Below, piece by piece: positions 23,437 to 31,648 of a DNA stretch of 64,000 bases. The position numbers and the translations under genes are program-made. The notes below the pieces were generated by a model. That model ran no database searches, had not been told where the DNA came from, and saw nothing but the letters and a program-made list of their open reading frames with translations. The stretch comes from Hymenobacter cavernae (GTDB lineage: Bacteria; Bacteroidota; Bacteroidia; Cytophagales; Hymenobacteraceae), in contig NZ_BMHT01000005.1 in assembly GCF_014641455.1 (NCBI RefSeq), positions 62,001 to 126,000 of the forward strand, given 5' to 3'. The number at the start of each line of letters is the position of its first letter. Position 1 is the first letter of the stretch.

Positions 23437-26400
23437 TTACAGAGAGAGGTTAAGACCAACCAGCAGCACGCGGCTGCGCGGATAGCCGGCGAAGTCCATG
23501 CCCGGCGTGAGCGGCGAGTTGCGGCGGGTGTTCACCTCCGGGTCGTAGCCCGAGTACTTGGTGAAGGTGTACAGGTTATTGGCCGTCACGTAGAAGCGCA
23601 GCTGCGTGAGCTTGATGCGCTGAATCAGCGTTTTGGGCAGCGAGTAACCTAGGGTGATGTTGTTCAGGCGCAGAAAGGAGCCGTCTTCAATGGCCCAAGA
23701 GTGCACAAAAAGCTGGCGGGTCGGCTGCCATATTTTGGCGTTCTGGTTGACTTGCCGCGAGGTTTCCGGGTTCGTAATCAAGGCGCCGTTGGCGTCGATG
23801 GTACGGTAGCGGTCCTGCATCACGCCCAACATATTGGTGAAGGGCGAAACAGCCGACGTAAACTCTAGCTTGTTGGCGTTGTAGATATCGTTGCCCACCA
23901 CAAAGTTGACGAAGATGCTGGCGTCGAAACCTTTATAGGTAAACTGCTGGTTTAGGCCGCCCGTTAGCTTGGGGTTGGCGTTGCCGATAACGGTGCGGTC
24001 GAGGTCATTCACCACTCCGTTTCCGTCCAGGTCTTTGAGCTTCACAATGCCCGGTGCCACAGTTTGGCCCTGCACGGCCACGTCGCTGGCCACGCCCGAG
24101 CGCAGTGTCCAGGTTCTGGTGGTGGCATTGTAGCCTTCAAAGTCGTCGACGGTGTACCAACCATCGGTCACGTAGCCGTACATCAGACCCACCGGGTCGC
24201 CCACGCGGGCCAGGTAGTCGGTGGCAATAGCCGTGCTGGCCCAGCCCGAGGAAATGCCGGGAATGTTGGTAATCGGACCTAGGCTTTCGATGCGGCCCCG
24301 GTTCAGGGAGGTGTTGGCGGTAGCGGTCCAAGTGAAGTTGCCGCCTTGCAGGATAGAGCCGCTGAGTTGCAGCTCTACGCCACGATTAGAGGTTGAGCCG
24401 ATGTTTTGCAGCTGGCTCGTGTAGCCGGCCACCGGCGGAATTGGCACGCTCACGAGCAGGTCGCGGGTGGTGTTCTTGTACACGTCGGCAGTGAACTGCA
24501 CGCGGTTGTTGAACAGGCTCAGATCTAGGCCCACATTGCGCGACACCGTGGTTTCCCACTTCAGATTGGTGTTCGGCAGGCCGGTAGCGGTAGTACCTAG
24601 CACCACCGTTTCATTCAGCGCGTATTGCCCGCCGCCAACCTGGAATAACTGATTGTATAAGAAGTCATTAATACGATTATTGCCGGCCAGACCGTAGCTT
24701 AGGCGCAGCTTCAAATCCGAAACCGGCGTCACCGATTTCATGAATTCTTCGCGCGAAATCCGCCACGCCACCGAGGCCGCCGGGAAGTAGCCTACCCGCT
24801 GCCCCGCCCGGAACTTGGAAGAACCATCAGCTCGCAACGTACCCGTAATCAGGTATTTATCATCGAAGGAATAATTCAGGCGCGTAAAGCCCGAGAGCAG
24901 GCGCGAATCCACGGGCCGGCCGCTAGTCGGGTTGGGCTGCACCGAGGTGGTTGAGGGCAGCACGCCTTGGTTGATGTTGGCAATGGCCCGCTCCGCCGTG
25001 ATGTTCAGCGGCAGGAAGTTGACCTGAATGTTCTGGGTCGTATTTACCTGCGTATAAATCTCCTGCCCCAGCAGCGCATCAAGCGAATGTTTTTTCTTCT
25101 TCAAGCTGTAAGTCAGCACGTTAGATTGGTTCACGGTTGTCAGCTGACCCGACGCAATGGCGGCGTATGGCTGGGTATTGAAGCCGCCGCCCGGCTGCCG
25201 GATAGCCGGCGAGTAGCGCCCCGCGAAGGTTTCCACCATCGAGTTCGTCATGTCGAAACCGACCGTCGAGCGGAAAACCAGGTCCTTGGTGAAGCTGAAG
25301 GCAATGTTGCCACCTAGGTTCAGGTTGCGCCGCTTATCGCGCCGATAGTCGTTCTGAATGGCAACTACCGGGTTGATGAGTGAGGCCGTCGTGGAGAAGG
25401 CCTCATCGAACACGTTCGGGTCCAGAGCGCCGGGCAAGTCAACAGCCAACGGCAAGTAAATCACGGCGTTGCGCAGGCGCGACGTCGTATTGGAAAGGGT
25501 CGAGGAAGTACCTAGGCCATTCTGCACCTGATCGTTGAAGCGCACGTTCAGGCCGAAGCTGAACTTGTCGCTGACCTTATTCTCCAGACGCAGGTTAACC
25601 AGGTTGCGGGTAAAGTCGGAACCTAGCTGAATGCCTTGCTCACCGTTGCGGGTCAGGCTCAGCGAGTACGTCATGTTTTTGGCGCCACCGGCAATCGACA
25701 GGTTGTGCGTTTGCTGGAAAGCATCGCGGCCGAATACTTTATCCTGCCAATCCAGAAAGGGCTGGCTGCGGGCCCGTTGCAGCGTGTCGCCGGTGAAGTT
25801 GGTGCTGCCAAAGAACGTCTTGTACGAAGGCAGCGTGTTCGCCGATAACGCCCGCTCATACTGATAATCAACGAAGTCGGCGGGCTGCATCAGGTCTAGC
25901 TTGCGGCTGAGCTGGCGCAGGCCGGCAAAGCCGTTGTAGGTGATGACCGTGCGGCCCTCACGCCCGGTTTTCGTCGTGATGATCACAACGCCGTTGGCAC
26001 CCCGCGCCCCGTAGATGGCGGTAGCCGCCGCGTCCTTCAACACGTCAACGGAGGCAATATCCTGGGGCGAAATCACATTCAGTGCATTTTCAACCTGCAC
26101 GCCATCAACAACATATAAGGGCGAGTTATCCTGCGTGATGGAGCCGCCGCCGCGCACCCGAATCTGCACGTTCTGGTTGCCGGGCGTACCTTCCGACGAA
26201 GTCACCTGCACACCGGCTAGGCGGCCGGTCAGGGCTTCCGCCGCCGAGTTGACGGGCACGTCCTTGATCTGCTGGGCACTGACGGAGGAAACCGAACCCG
26301 TCACGTCGCGGCGGTTTACCTGCTGATAGCCAATAACAACGACCTCCTCCAGCGCTTTCGTATCGGGGCTGAGCTGCACCGTCACGGTGCTGCGGCTGCC

Positions 26401-26658
26401 CACCGCCACGTCTTTCGCGGTGAAGCCCACGTAGCTCACGCGCAGCGTCACGTCGCTGTTACCCGGCACACCGATGCTGAACTTGCCATCGGCGTCAGTA
26501 GTGGCCCCGATGGTTGTGCCCTTCACGACCACCGTGACGCCGGGCAAGGCCTCCCCTTTTTCCGTCGAGGTCACCGTTCCCTCAATGCGTCGCTCCTGCG
26601 CCAGCGCGGCCAGCACCGTGCTAAGCAGCAGCCAAACCAACAGTAAATGCTTCTTCAT
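23437..26658 (-). CDS. SusC/RagA-family TonB-dependent outer-membrane transporter
   Basis: This 1073-residue protein has a signal peptide (MKKHLLLVWLLL...ALAQ) and an N-terminal CarboxypepD_reg-like domain (about 22-105, IEGTVTSTEKGEALPGVTV). Next come a plug domain with VVIGYQQVNRRDVTGSVSSV, VRGGGSITQDNSPLYVVDGV and SVDVLKDAAATAIYGARGANGVV, then a beta barrel ending in GLNLSL. The plug has no STN signalling domain before it, so no direct anti-sigma control is implied. It imports oligosaccharides with SusD. The frame stays open for 87 codons before ATG 26658, but that part does not resemble a signal sequence. Confidence 0.93.
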   Translation of the reverse strand: MKKHLLLVWLLLSTVLAALAQERRIEGTVTSTEKGEALPGVTVVVKGTTIGATTDADGKFSIGVPGNSDVTLRVSYVGFTAKDVAVGSRSTVTVQLSPDTKALEEVVVIGYQQVNRRDVTGSVSSVSAQQIKDVPVNSAAEALTGRLAGVQVTSSEGTPGNQNVQIRVRGGGSITQDNSPLYVVDGVQVENALNVISPQDIASVDVLKDAAATAIYGARGANGVVIITTKTGREGRTVITYNGFAGLRQLSRKLDLMQPADFVDYQYERALSANTLPSYKTFFGSTNFTGDTLQRARSQPFLDWQDKVFGRDAFQQTHNLSIAGGAKNMTYSLSLTRNGEQGIQLGSDFTRNLVNLRLENKVSDKFSFGLNVRFNDQVQNGLGTSSTLSNTTSRLRNAVIYLPLAVDLPGALDPNVFDEAFSTTASLINPVVAIQNDYRRDKRRNLNLGGNIAFSFTKDLVFRSTVGFDMTNSMVETFAGRYSPAIRQPGGGFNTQPYAAIASGQLTTVNQSNVLTYSLKKKKHSLDALLGQEIYTQVNTTQNIQVNFLPLNITAERAIANINQGVLPSTTSVQPNPTSGRPVDSRLLSGFTRLNYSFDDKYLITGTLRADGSSKFRAGQRVGYFPAASVAWRISREEFMKSVTPVSDLKLRLSYGLAGNNRINDFLYNQLFQVGGGQYALNETVVLGTTATGLPNTNLKWETTVSRNVGLDLSLFNNRVQFTADVYKNTTRDLLVSVPIPPVAGYTSQLQNIGSTSNRGVELQLSGSILQGGNFTWTATANTSLNRGRIESLGPITNIPGISSGWASTAIATDYLARVGDPVGLMYGYVTDGWYTVDDFEGYNATTRTWTLRSGVASDVAVQGQTVAPGIVKLKDLDGNGVVNDLDRTVIGNANPKLTGGLNQQFTYKGFDASIFVNFVVGNDIYNANKLEFTSAVSPFTNMLGVMQDRYRTIDANGALITNPETSRQVNQNAKIWQPTRQLFVHSWAIEDGSFLRLNNITLGYSLPKTLIQRIKLTQLRFYVTANNLYTFTKYSGYDPEVNTRRNSPLTPGMDFAGYPRSRVLLVGLNLSL

Positions 26659-27155
26659 GTAGTGTGGTATTAAAGGTGAGAAATGAATAGTGCGGCGTGG
26701 TAAACTGAGAGGGAATGCTGTCGTGCCAAAGCAATAGCAGGACCTGCTGCGTAGCTCGGTCAATGGCTCGCCTGAAGTAGGAAGCGTGCTGCGGGGGCAG
26801 TTTTTGCAGACTTCTAATGCGGCTTTTATCGACTCATTATCTGAGCCATACATTAGGCTGCTTAATGTTAAAGGGCTTGCTTCTGGAAAGGAAGACCAAC
26901 GAAAGGAATATTTATGCAAACGTTCCCGGCAACGTTTCCGGAAACAATACCAGCAGCACCTCTTCCACGCTTCACGGCAGAATCAGGCTCTTTGCGCCTT
27001 TAGACTCAACTATTCAATTTGGCAAATTAGATAGATATAATTGCATTTACCCTTTACCCACGAAGCAACTGGTAGTTGAAAACAAACAGGCCGCTTCCTC
27101 CCGGCAGTCAGAAGAAGCGGCCTCACATTGATTGACCAGACCTAGGTTCGCACTT
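26659..27155. other. Intergenic region upstream of SusC; regulatory
   Basis: This stretch of 497 bases holds the probable promoter region of the SusC operon and an operator-like cluster at 26916-26945. I see no coding gene here; short plus-strand open frames lack any recognisable protein. It is more AT-rich than the flanking genes. Confidence 0.6.
26916..26929. promoter_or_regulatory. Putative operator GCAAACGTTCCCGG (second copy) with adjacent palindrome
   Basis: This copy shares its left flank with the copy at 12673-12686. Immediately to the right lies a second half-related site, AACGTTTCC, inside the perfect 12-base palindrome GTTTCCGGAAAC. The cluster lies about 260 bases upstream of SusC. 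The arrangement suggests a LacI-type or similar repressor or activator acting on pectin genes. Confidence 0.5.
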
Positions 27156-28814
27156 CTACTCGACACGGAACCAGTCAACATCCGCGCTGCCGGCGTCGTT
27201 GAATTTGACGGTGCGAGTGCAGAATAGCCCCATTTTGGCCCCAATCCAGCGGCCTTCGCGGGCCTGAAACTCAGTACCTAGGTCCTGAAAGCGCTGCCCA
27301 TCAAAGCTATAGCTGAACTGGCATTTGGCGCCCTGCTTTACGGCTACGCGCAGGTAGATGGGCTGCCCGGCCTGTGCGGCGGGCACCTCAACGGCAGCGG
27401 CAGTCGTTTCGGGGGCTAGCTTGTCGGCGTTCTTGCACACCGTTTGGCTGAGTTGCAGTTTGCCGTTCTGGTTGGTGAGCGAGAGATACGCATAATCCAT
27501 TCCCATGATGATCAGGCCCACTTTCTCGCCCTCTATTCTGGGTGTAAACGTGAGCTTCGTAGTCGTGGTAAAGACATCGGCTGGCAGCTTCTGCATCAGC
27601 AGGTTAGGCACTTGCCAGAAGTTCCTGAAGCCTTCCGGCAACATCACCGAGTATAAGCGCAAGTATCCCTGCGGCCCGTTCAGATAGGCCCAATAATCCT
27701 GCGGATTGGCGTGCCACTGCCATTGCAAACCTAGGTCGTTGGTGCTGAATTCGTCGGAAGTGGGCGGCGTGGCGAGCGGCTGGGCTTTGCCTTTGATTTT
27801 GGGCTTGCGATACGTGAGCACCGGCTGGCCTTTGCCGTCGCCATCCGGGTCTTCACCGATAACGGGCCAGTCGTTTTTCCACGTCATGGGTTGCAGGTGC
27901 ACCACCCGGCCGTACGGCCCCTGATCCTGGAAGTGCATAAACCAGTCCTCGCCCGTGTTGGTATCGACCCAGGCGCCCTGGTGCGGCCCGTTGACGGGCG
28001 TCTTGCCCTGGTCCATCACAATGCGGTCTTCGTAGGGGCCGAACACGTTTCTGGAGCGCATCACCGCTTGCCAACCAGGCGTTACGCCGCCGGCCGGCGC
28101 GAAGATGTAGTAATAGCCGTTGCGCTTATAAAACTTGGGGCCTTCCAGCGTTGGGTGCTGCGCGTGGCCGTCGAACACCAGTGCATCGTCGCCGATTAGC
28201 TGTAGCCCATCTGCACTCATTGGGCTTACCGCCAGAATGGTTTTGATGCCCGCCCGCGAACCGGCAAAGCCGTGCACCAGGTACGCCTTGCCGTCTTCAT
28301 CCCACAAAGGGCACGGGTCAATCCAGCCTTTCGCTTCTTTAACACAAACGGGCGCTGACCACGGCCCGGCCGGGTTCGTGGCCGTCGTCACGAAGATACC
28401 TAGGTCGGGGTCGGGATAGTAGATGTAGAACTTCTTGTTGTGGTAGCGAATGGCCGGCGCCCACACCCCATTGCCATGCTGCGGCTCCTGGTAGCGCGCA
28501 ATGGGCGGTTGCTGCCTGAACACCGTCCCGATAATCGACCAGTTCACCAGGTCTTTGGAGTGCAGAATCTGCAAGCCGGGTGCGCAGTTGAAACTGGAGG
28601 AAGTCAGGTAGAAATCGTCGCCTACGCGGATGGCGTCGGGGTCGGAATAGTCGGCGTAGAGCACCGGGTTTTTGTAAGTGCCATTACCTAGGTCCGGCAC
28701 CCACACTTCCGATAAAGAAGAGGTCGGCGGCGCCGAAGTCTGAGCGTTGGCGCAAGGAGCCAGCAACAGGCAGGCTGCGGCTAGCTTGGTGAGCAAGGGA
28801 ATACGGATGAGCAT
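27156..28814 (-). CDS. Glycoside hydrolase family 43 enzyme (arabinofuranosidase/xylosidase type)
   Basis: This 552-residue secreted enzyme has a signal peptide (about 1-24) and a five-bladed propeller with the GH43 catalytic set: Asp58 in YSDPDAIR, Asp166 in WIDPCPLWD and Glu224 in LEGPKFYK. The C-terminal region (about 345-552) is a beta-sandwich of the concanavalin/beta-xylosidase C2 type (SDEFSTNDLGLQWQWHANP). In a pectin locus it most likely trims arabinan or arabinogalactan side chains; xylosidase activity is possible. It lies upstream of SusC on the same strand but with a gap of about 500 bases, so it is probably transcribed separately. Confidence 0.88.
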   Translation of the reverse strand: MLIRIPLLTKLAAACLLLAPCANAQTSAPPTSSLSEVWVPDLGNGTYKNPVLYADYSDPDAIRVGDDFYLTSSSFNCAPGLQILHSKDLVNWSIIGTVFRQQPPIARYQEPQHGNGVWAPAIRYHNKKFYIYYPDPDLGIFVTTATNPAGPWSAPVCVKEAKGWIDPCPLWDEDGKAYLVHGFAGSRAGIKTILAVSPMSADGLQLIGDDALVFDGHAQHPTLEGPKFYKRNGYYYIFAPAGGVTPGWQAVMRSRNVFGPYEDRIVMDQGKTPVNGPHQGAWVDTNTGEDWFMHFQDQGPYGRVVHLQPMTWKNDWPVIGEDPDGDGKGQPVLTYRKPKIKGKAQPLATPPTSDEFSTNDLGLQWQWHANPQDYWAYLNGPQGYLRLYSVMLPEGFRNFWQVPNLLMQKLPADVFTTTTKLTFTPRIEGEKVGLIIMGMDYAYLSLTNQNGKLQLSQTVCKNADKLAPETTAAAVEVPAAQAGQPIYLRVAVKQGAKCQFSYSFDGQRFQDLGTEFQAREGRWIGAKMGLFCTRTVKFNDAGSADVDWFRVE

Positions 28815-29043
28815 CGGAATAAATGCAAAGGGAAAGTGCCTGGCGTAACAGCGCGTGCACTGTGGTACGGACCTAGCTTGCGGGCAACGTACCGAAACTT
28901 TTTAGGCCTTCTGCCCGGCGGGTAAAAGGTAGGAGGTATTTGCCAAACTGAGCAGCCAAGCACGTTTTTCAGCTTCACCGAACATAGCGTATTACCTATA
29001 TTAAATAGGACAAAACTTTGTTAATGATAATATTCCGGTAACT

Positions 29044-29051
29044 TACCCTTG
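29044..29051 (+). promoter_or_regulatory. Possible Bacteroidota-type promoter of nuclease gene
   Basis: TACCCTTG differs from the TAnnTTTG minus-7 box by one base, and TTTG at 29017-29020 lies 23 bases before it. The nuclease ATG is at 29109. Confidence 0.35.
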
Positions 29052-29108
29052 CCAGGCAAGTCGCAACTTTGCGGGCGCTTTCACCATCATCCTTCCCCAA
29101 CCCTCGCT

Positions 29109-29999
29109 ATGAAACAAACTTTTTACCGTCTCCTGACCCTAGCCATGCTAGGTTCCCTGGCCGTTTCCTGCTCGCACGACGATGTAGTAGCGCCAAACAG
29201 TGCCGTTTCGGCAACCTCTCAGCTGCAAGACGCCACGGCAACGCGCGACGGCAACCTGGCTATGGGCAACCCTAGCGGTGCCACGGCCAGCACCACCAAC
29301 TACAGCAACTACCTGCTCACCAAAACGCAGTACACGATGAGCTACCACCGCGACCAGGGCAAGCCCAACTGGGTGAGCTGGCACCTGAGCAGCGCCTGGC
29401 TTGGTAGCACGGCGCGGCAGGATAACTTCGCGGCTGATAACACGCTGCCCTCGGGCTGGTATCGGGTGGGCAGCACCAGCTACAGCGGCTCGGGCTTCGA
29501 CCGTGGCCACAACTGTCCCTCCGCCGACCGTACCGGCTCGGTGGCCGACAACTCGGCTACCTTCCTGATGAGCAATATGATGCCGCAAGCCCCCAATAAC
29601 AACCAGCAGACCTGGGCCGGGCTCGAAAACTACTGCCGCACGCTGGTGAATGCCGGCAATGAGCTCTACATCATCTGCGGGAGCTACGGCAAAGGTGGAA
29701 CCGGCTCCAACGGCACCGTGAGCACCATTGATAATGGTCGTGTGACGGTGCCGTCTAACTGCTGGAAAGTGGTGGTGGTGTTGCCGGTGGGCACCGGCGA
29801 CGCGAGCCGCGTAACGAGCAGCACCCGCGTTATTGCTATTAATACGCCCAACAACAACAGCGTCAGCTCTTCGTGGGGAAACTACCGCACCACGGTAAAC
29901 GCCATTGAAGCAGCCACGGGCTATGATCTGCTGTCGGCGGTGTCGACGGCCGTGCAAACGACCATCGAGGCGAAGGTAGACAGCGGACCAACAAGCTAA
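29109..29999 (+). CDS. Exported DNA/RNA non-specific endonuclease (NUC1 family)
   Basis: This 296-residue protein has a lipoprotein signal (LGSLAVSC, Cys21) and a Serratia-nuclease fold. The active-site box DRGHNCPSADRT begins at Asp131 with catalytic His134, and a metal-binding Asn lies in MMPQAPNNNQQTW. The family cuts single- and double-stranded DNA and RNA and is used for nutrient scavenging or against competitors. I start at ATG 29109; the frame opens 20 codons earlier without a signal sequence. It has its own terminator and seems monocistronic. Confidence 0.9.
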   Translation: MKQTFYRLLTLAMLGSLAVSCSHDDVVAPNSAVSATSQLQDATATRDGNLAMGNPSGATASTTNYSNYLLTKTQYTMSYHRDQGKPNWVSWHLSSAWLGSTARQDNFAADNTLPSGWYRVGSTSYSGSGFDRGHNCPSADRTGSVADNSATFLMSNMMPQAPNNNQQTWAGLENYCRTLVNAGNELYIICGSYGKGGTGSNGTVSTIDNGRVTVPSNCWKVVVVLPVGTGDASRVTSSTRVIAINTPNNNSVSSSWGNYRTTVNAIEAATGYDLLSAVSTAVQTTIEAKVDSGPTS

Positions 30000-30057
30000 A
30001 TTTCAGCGGATTTCAGGGTTGAGACAACCTTAGGTCCGCCGCATTTCCTGAATTTTC

Positions 30058-30097
30058 AAGCAAGAAGCCTCAGCCCGTTGGTTGGGGCTTTTTGCTT
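30058..30097. terminator. Hairpin terminator after nuclease
   Basis: Nested pairing of AAGCAAGAAGCC with GGGGCTTTTTGCTT around a short loop, ending in a T run, about 60 bases past the nuclease stop. Confidence 0.6.
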
Positions 30098-30170
30098 GCG
30101 GAATAGGTGAAGCACTCCGGAGCTGCCGAGCGCGGTGCGTCACCTGGGGCAGCTCGCAACTTTGGAGAAG

Positions 30171-30455
30171 CTAGCTATTGGCTTTTGCCAGCAAGACCAC
30201 TTCTCTGGCTTCCGCTCCCGCCGGATTGCGCACCCGGTGCAAGCACACCGTGGCTTCTTCCAGCAGCGCCTCCAGATCCAGCCCCGAATGGCGCTCAATG
30301 ATCTGGTAGCAGTAGTTTTGGAGCTGAGCCTGTTGCGCGGCCGTAAGCTTGAGCGCAAAGTAGTACTGCTGAACCCATTCAGCTAGCAGGAGGCCGGCGT
30401 GACGCACATCGAATTCCTGCAAACAAGTCGTTAGTTGAGTTTCTGTAACGGACAT
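30171..30455 (-). CDS. Small helical protein of unknown function
   Basis: I do not recognise this protein. From ATG 30455 (MSVTETQ) it has 94 residues, predicted helical, with YYFALKLTAAQQAQLQNYCYQ in the middle and no signal peptide. It is convergent with the nuclease. An upstream ATG in frame (30497) would add 14 residues that do not look native. Codon use is normal for the region. Confidence 0.5.
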   Translation of the reverse strand: MSVTETQLTTCLQEFDVRHAGLLLAEWVQQYYFALKLTAAQQAQLQNYCYQIIERHSGLDLEALLEEATVCLHRVRNPAGAEAREVVLLAKANS

Positions 30456-31016
30456 AACTAATAAGGTGTGGGAGCAGCTTTTCAAAAACAGCGCCATATA
30501 TTATAAAAGTTATATTCTTCCGTTTAATAACTAAAAACCTCTTGTAAACCATTACGTTACGTTCAGCAATATTCCAGAGCAGCATATCGGATAAATTCAA
30601 ATTCTCTAATAAAAGTCCTACCTAAGTTCCTTTCATAATCCCAGTTCTGAGCTGAACAGTATTTGGTAAAGGCGCCGGTAGGCAGCTGCATATCGGTTAA
30701 AAACAATTTTTGCGTAGTTAACGCACTAATTTCCCGTGTTATATGGGAGTGAATCCAATTTACTTCGAAGTAGATTTGGGAAGTAAGATCAACCTGATAC
30801 GCCTATGGTGTACGCTCCCCTATGCTCTTGTGCTAGTTGTGTACGCTGGTCGGCTGGCAAGCAGGCTTACTCACGAACAATGTGCAGCGTTAGGCGTGAC
30901 AAAGCTGATCTAACGTGCGATTATGTTGTCTGTAGCCGAATGCAAGGGTCGCTGCTCAACTAACGCTTCCTGCTGATCCCGCTCTCCCATTCTCACCTCG
31001 TTTGCTCTTCACAAAA
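30456..31016. other. AT-rich intergenic region without a recognisable gene
   Basis: This stretch of about 560 bases is clearly richer in A and T than the flanks, especially 30500-30790. Both flanking genes point away from it, so it must hold two promoters. I see no RNA gene, no repeat family member and no convincing coding frame. Confidence 0.5.
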
Positions 31017-31424
31017 ATGCCTTATCCACAAGTATTTGTAGTAGTTGACACGCCATCTCTCGTACTCTCTGTCGATGAATCCAGCCAGCTCCTGCACGCC
31101 GAATGGAAGGGCCAGCACGACGTGGTGTCGGTGCTGGCGGGCTGCGCGGCCATGCGTCAGTGCCTGTCCCGGATGCCATGCGACAAGGTTCTGGACGACA
31201 GCAGCCAAGTCGACAGCGACTGGGAGGAAGTTGCCGATTGGGTCAGTCAGCATTTTTTTAGCATCATCGCCCGCCAAGGCGTCCGCTACTACGCCTGGAT
31301 CGGCTCCTCTGACGCCGCTATTCGTAAGTCGATGGAGCTAGCCGTCCAGCATTGCTCGCAACCTAGGGTCGCCTTATTCGACGACGTTGCTGCGGCGTCT
31401 GCTTGGCTTAACGCGCAAGCGTGA
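31017..31424 (+). CDS. SpoIIAA/STAS-like small cytoplasmic protein
   Basis: This 135-residue protein has no signal peptide. Alternating strands and helices (VFVVVDTPSLVLSVD, LLHAEWKGQ, CDKVLDDSSQV, RYYAWIGSSDAA, RVALFDDVAAASAWL) resemble the STAS-like proteins common in Hymenobacter, which have unknown roles. The assignment rests on overall pattern only. ATG 31017 gives a better N-terminus than ATG 31002. It stands alone between two intergenic regions. Confidence 0.5.
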   Translation: MPYPQVFVVVDTPSLVLSVDESSQLLHAEWKGQHDVVSVLAGCAAMRQCLSRMPCDKVLDDSSQVDSDWEEVADWVSQHFFSIIARQGVRYYAWIGSSDAAIRKSMELAVQHCSQPRVALFDDVAAASAWLNAQA

Positions 31425-31648
31425 GCGCCTTTACCCAAGCAGCTGCTTCCACATACGGAAATCCCAAGCCAATCAGCCGCTCGAAGCGGCTTTTCTGGTT
31501 TTCGGCCAACTCGTACCAAATTCTCCTTTACTTTCGTTGGACGAGCTAGTCAGGCTTCCCGCCAAGACCTAGGTCAGCCAAAGCGCTGCTTTTTGGGTAA
31601 AGAGCAGCGCCCGGCTTTCGCCCTCTTTCCCGAGACAATCCGCGCCTC

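Noticed and set aside
26659..26919. N-terminal extension of SusC
   Set aside because: The added residues precede a normal signal peptide and overlap the operator-like region.
30379..30600. Minus-strand frame overlapping the small helical protein
   Set aside because: It overlaps a better frame (30171-30455) and lies mostly in AT-rich intergenic sequence without a recognisable protein.
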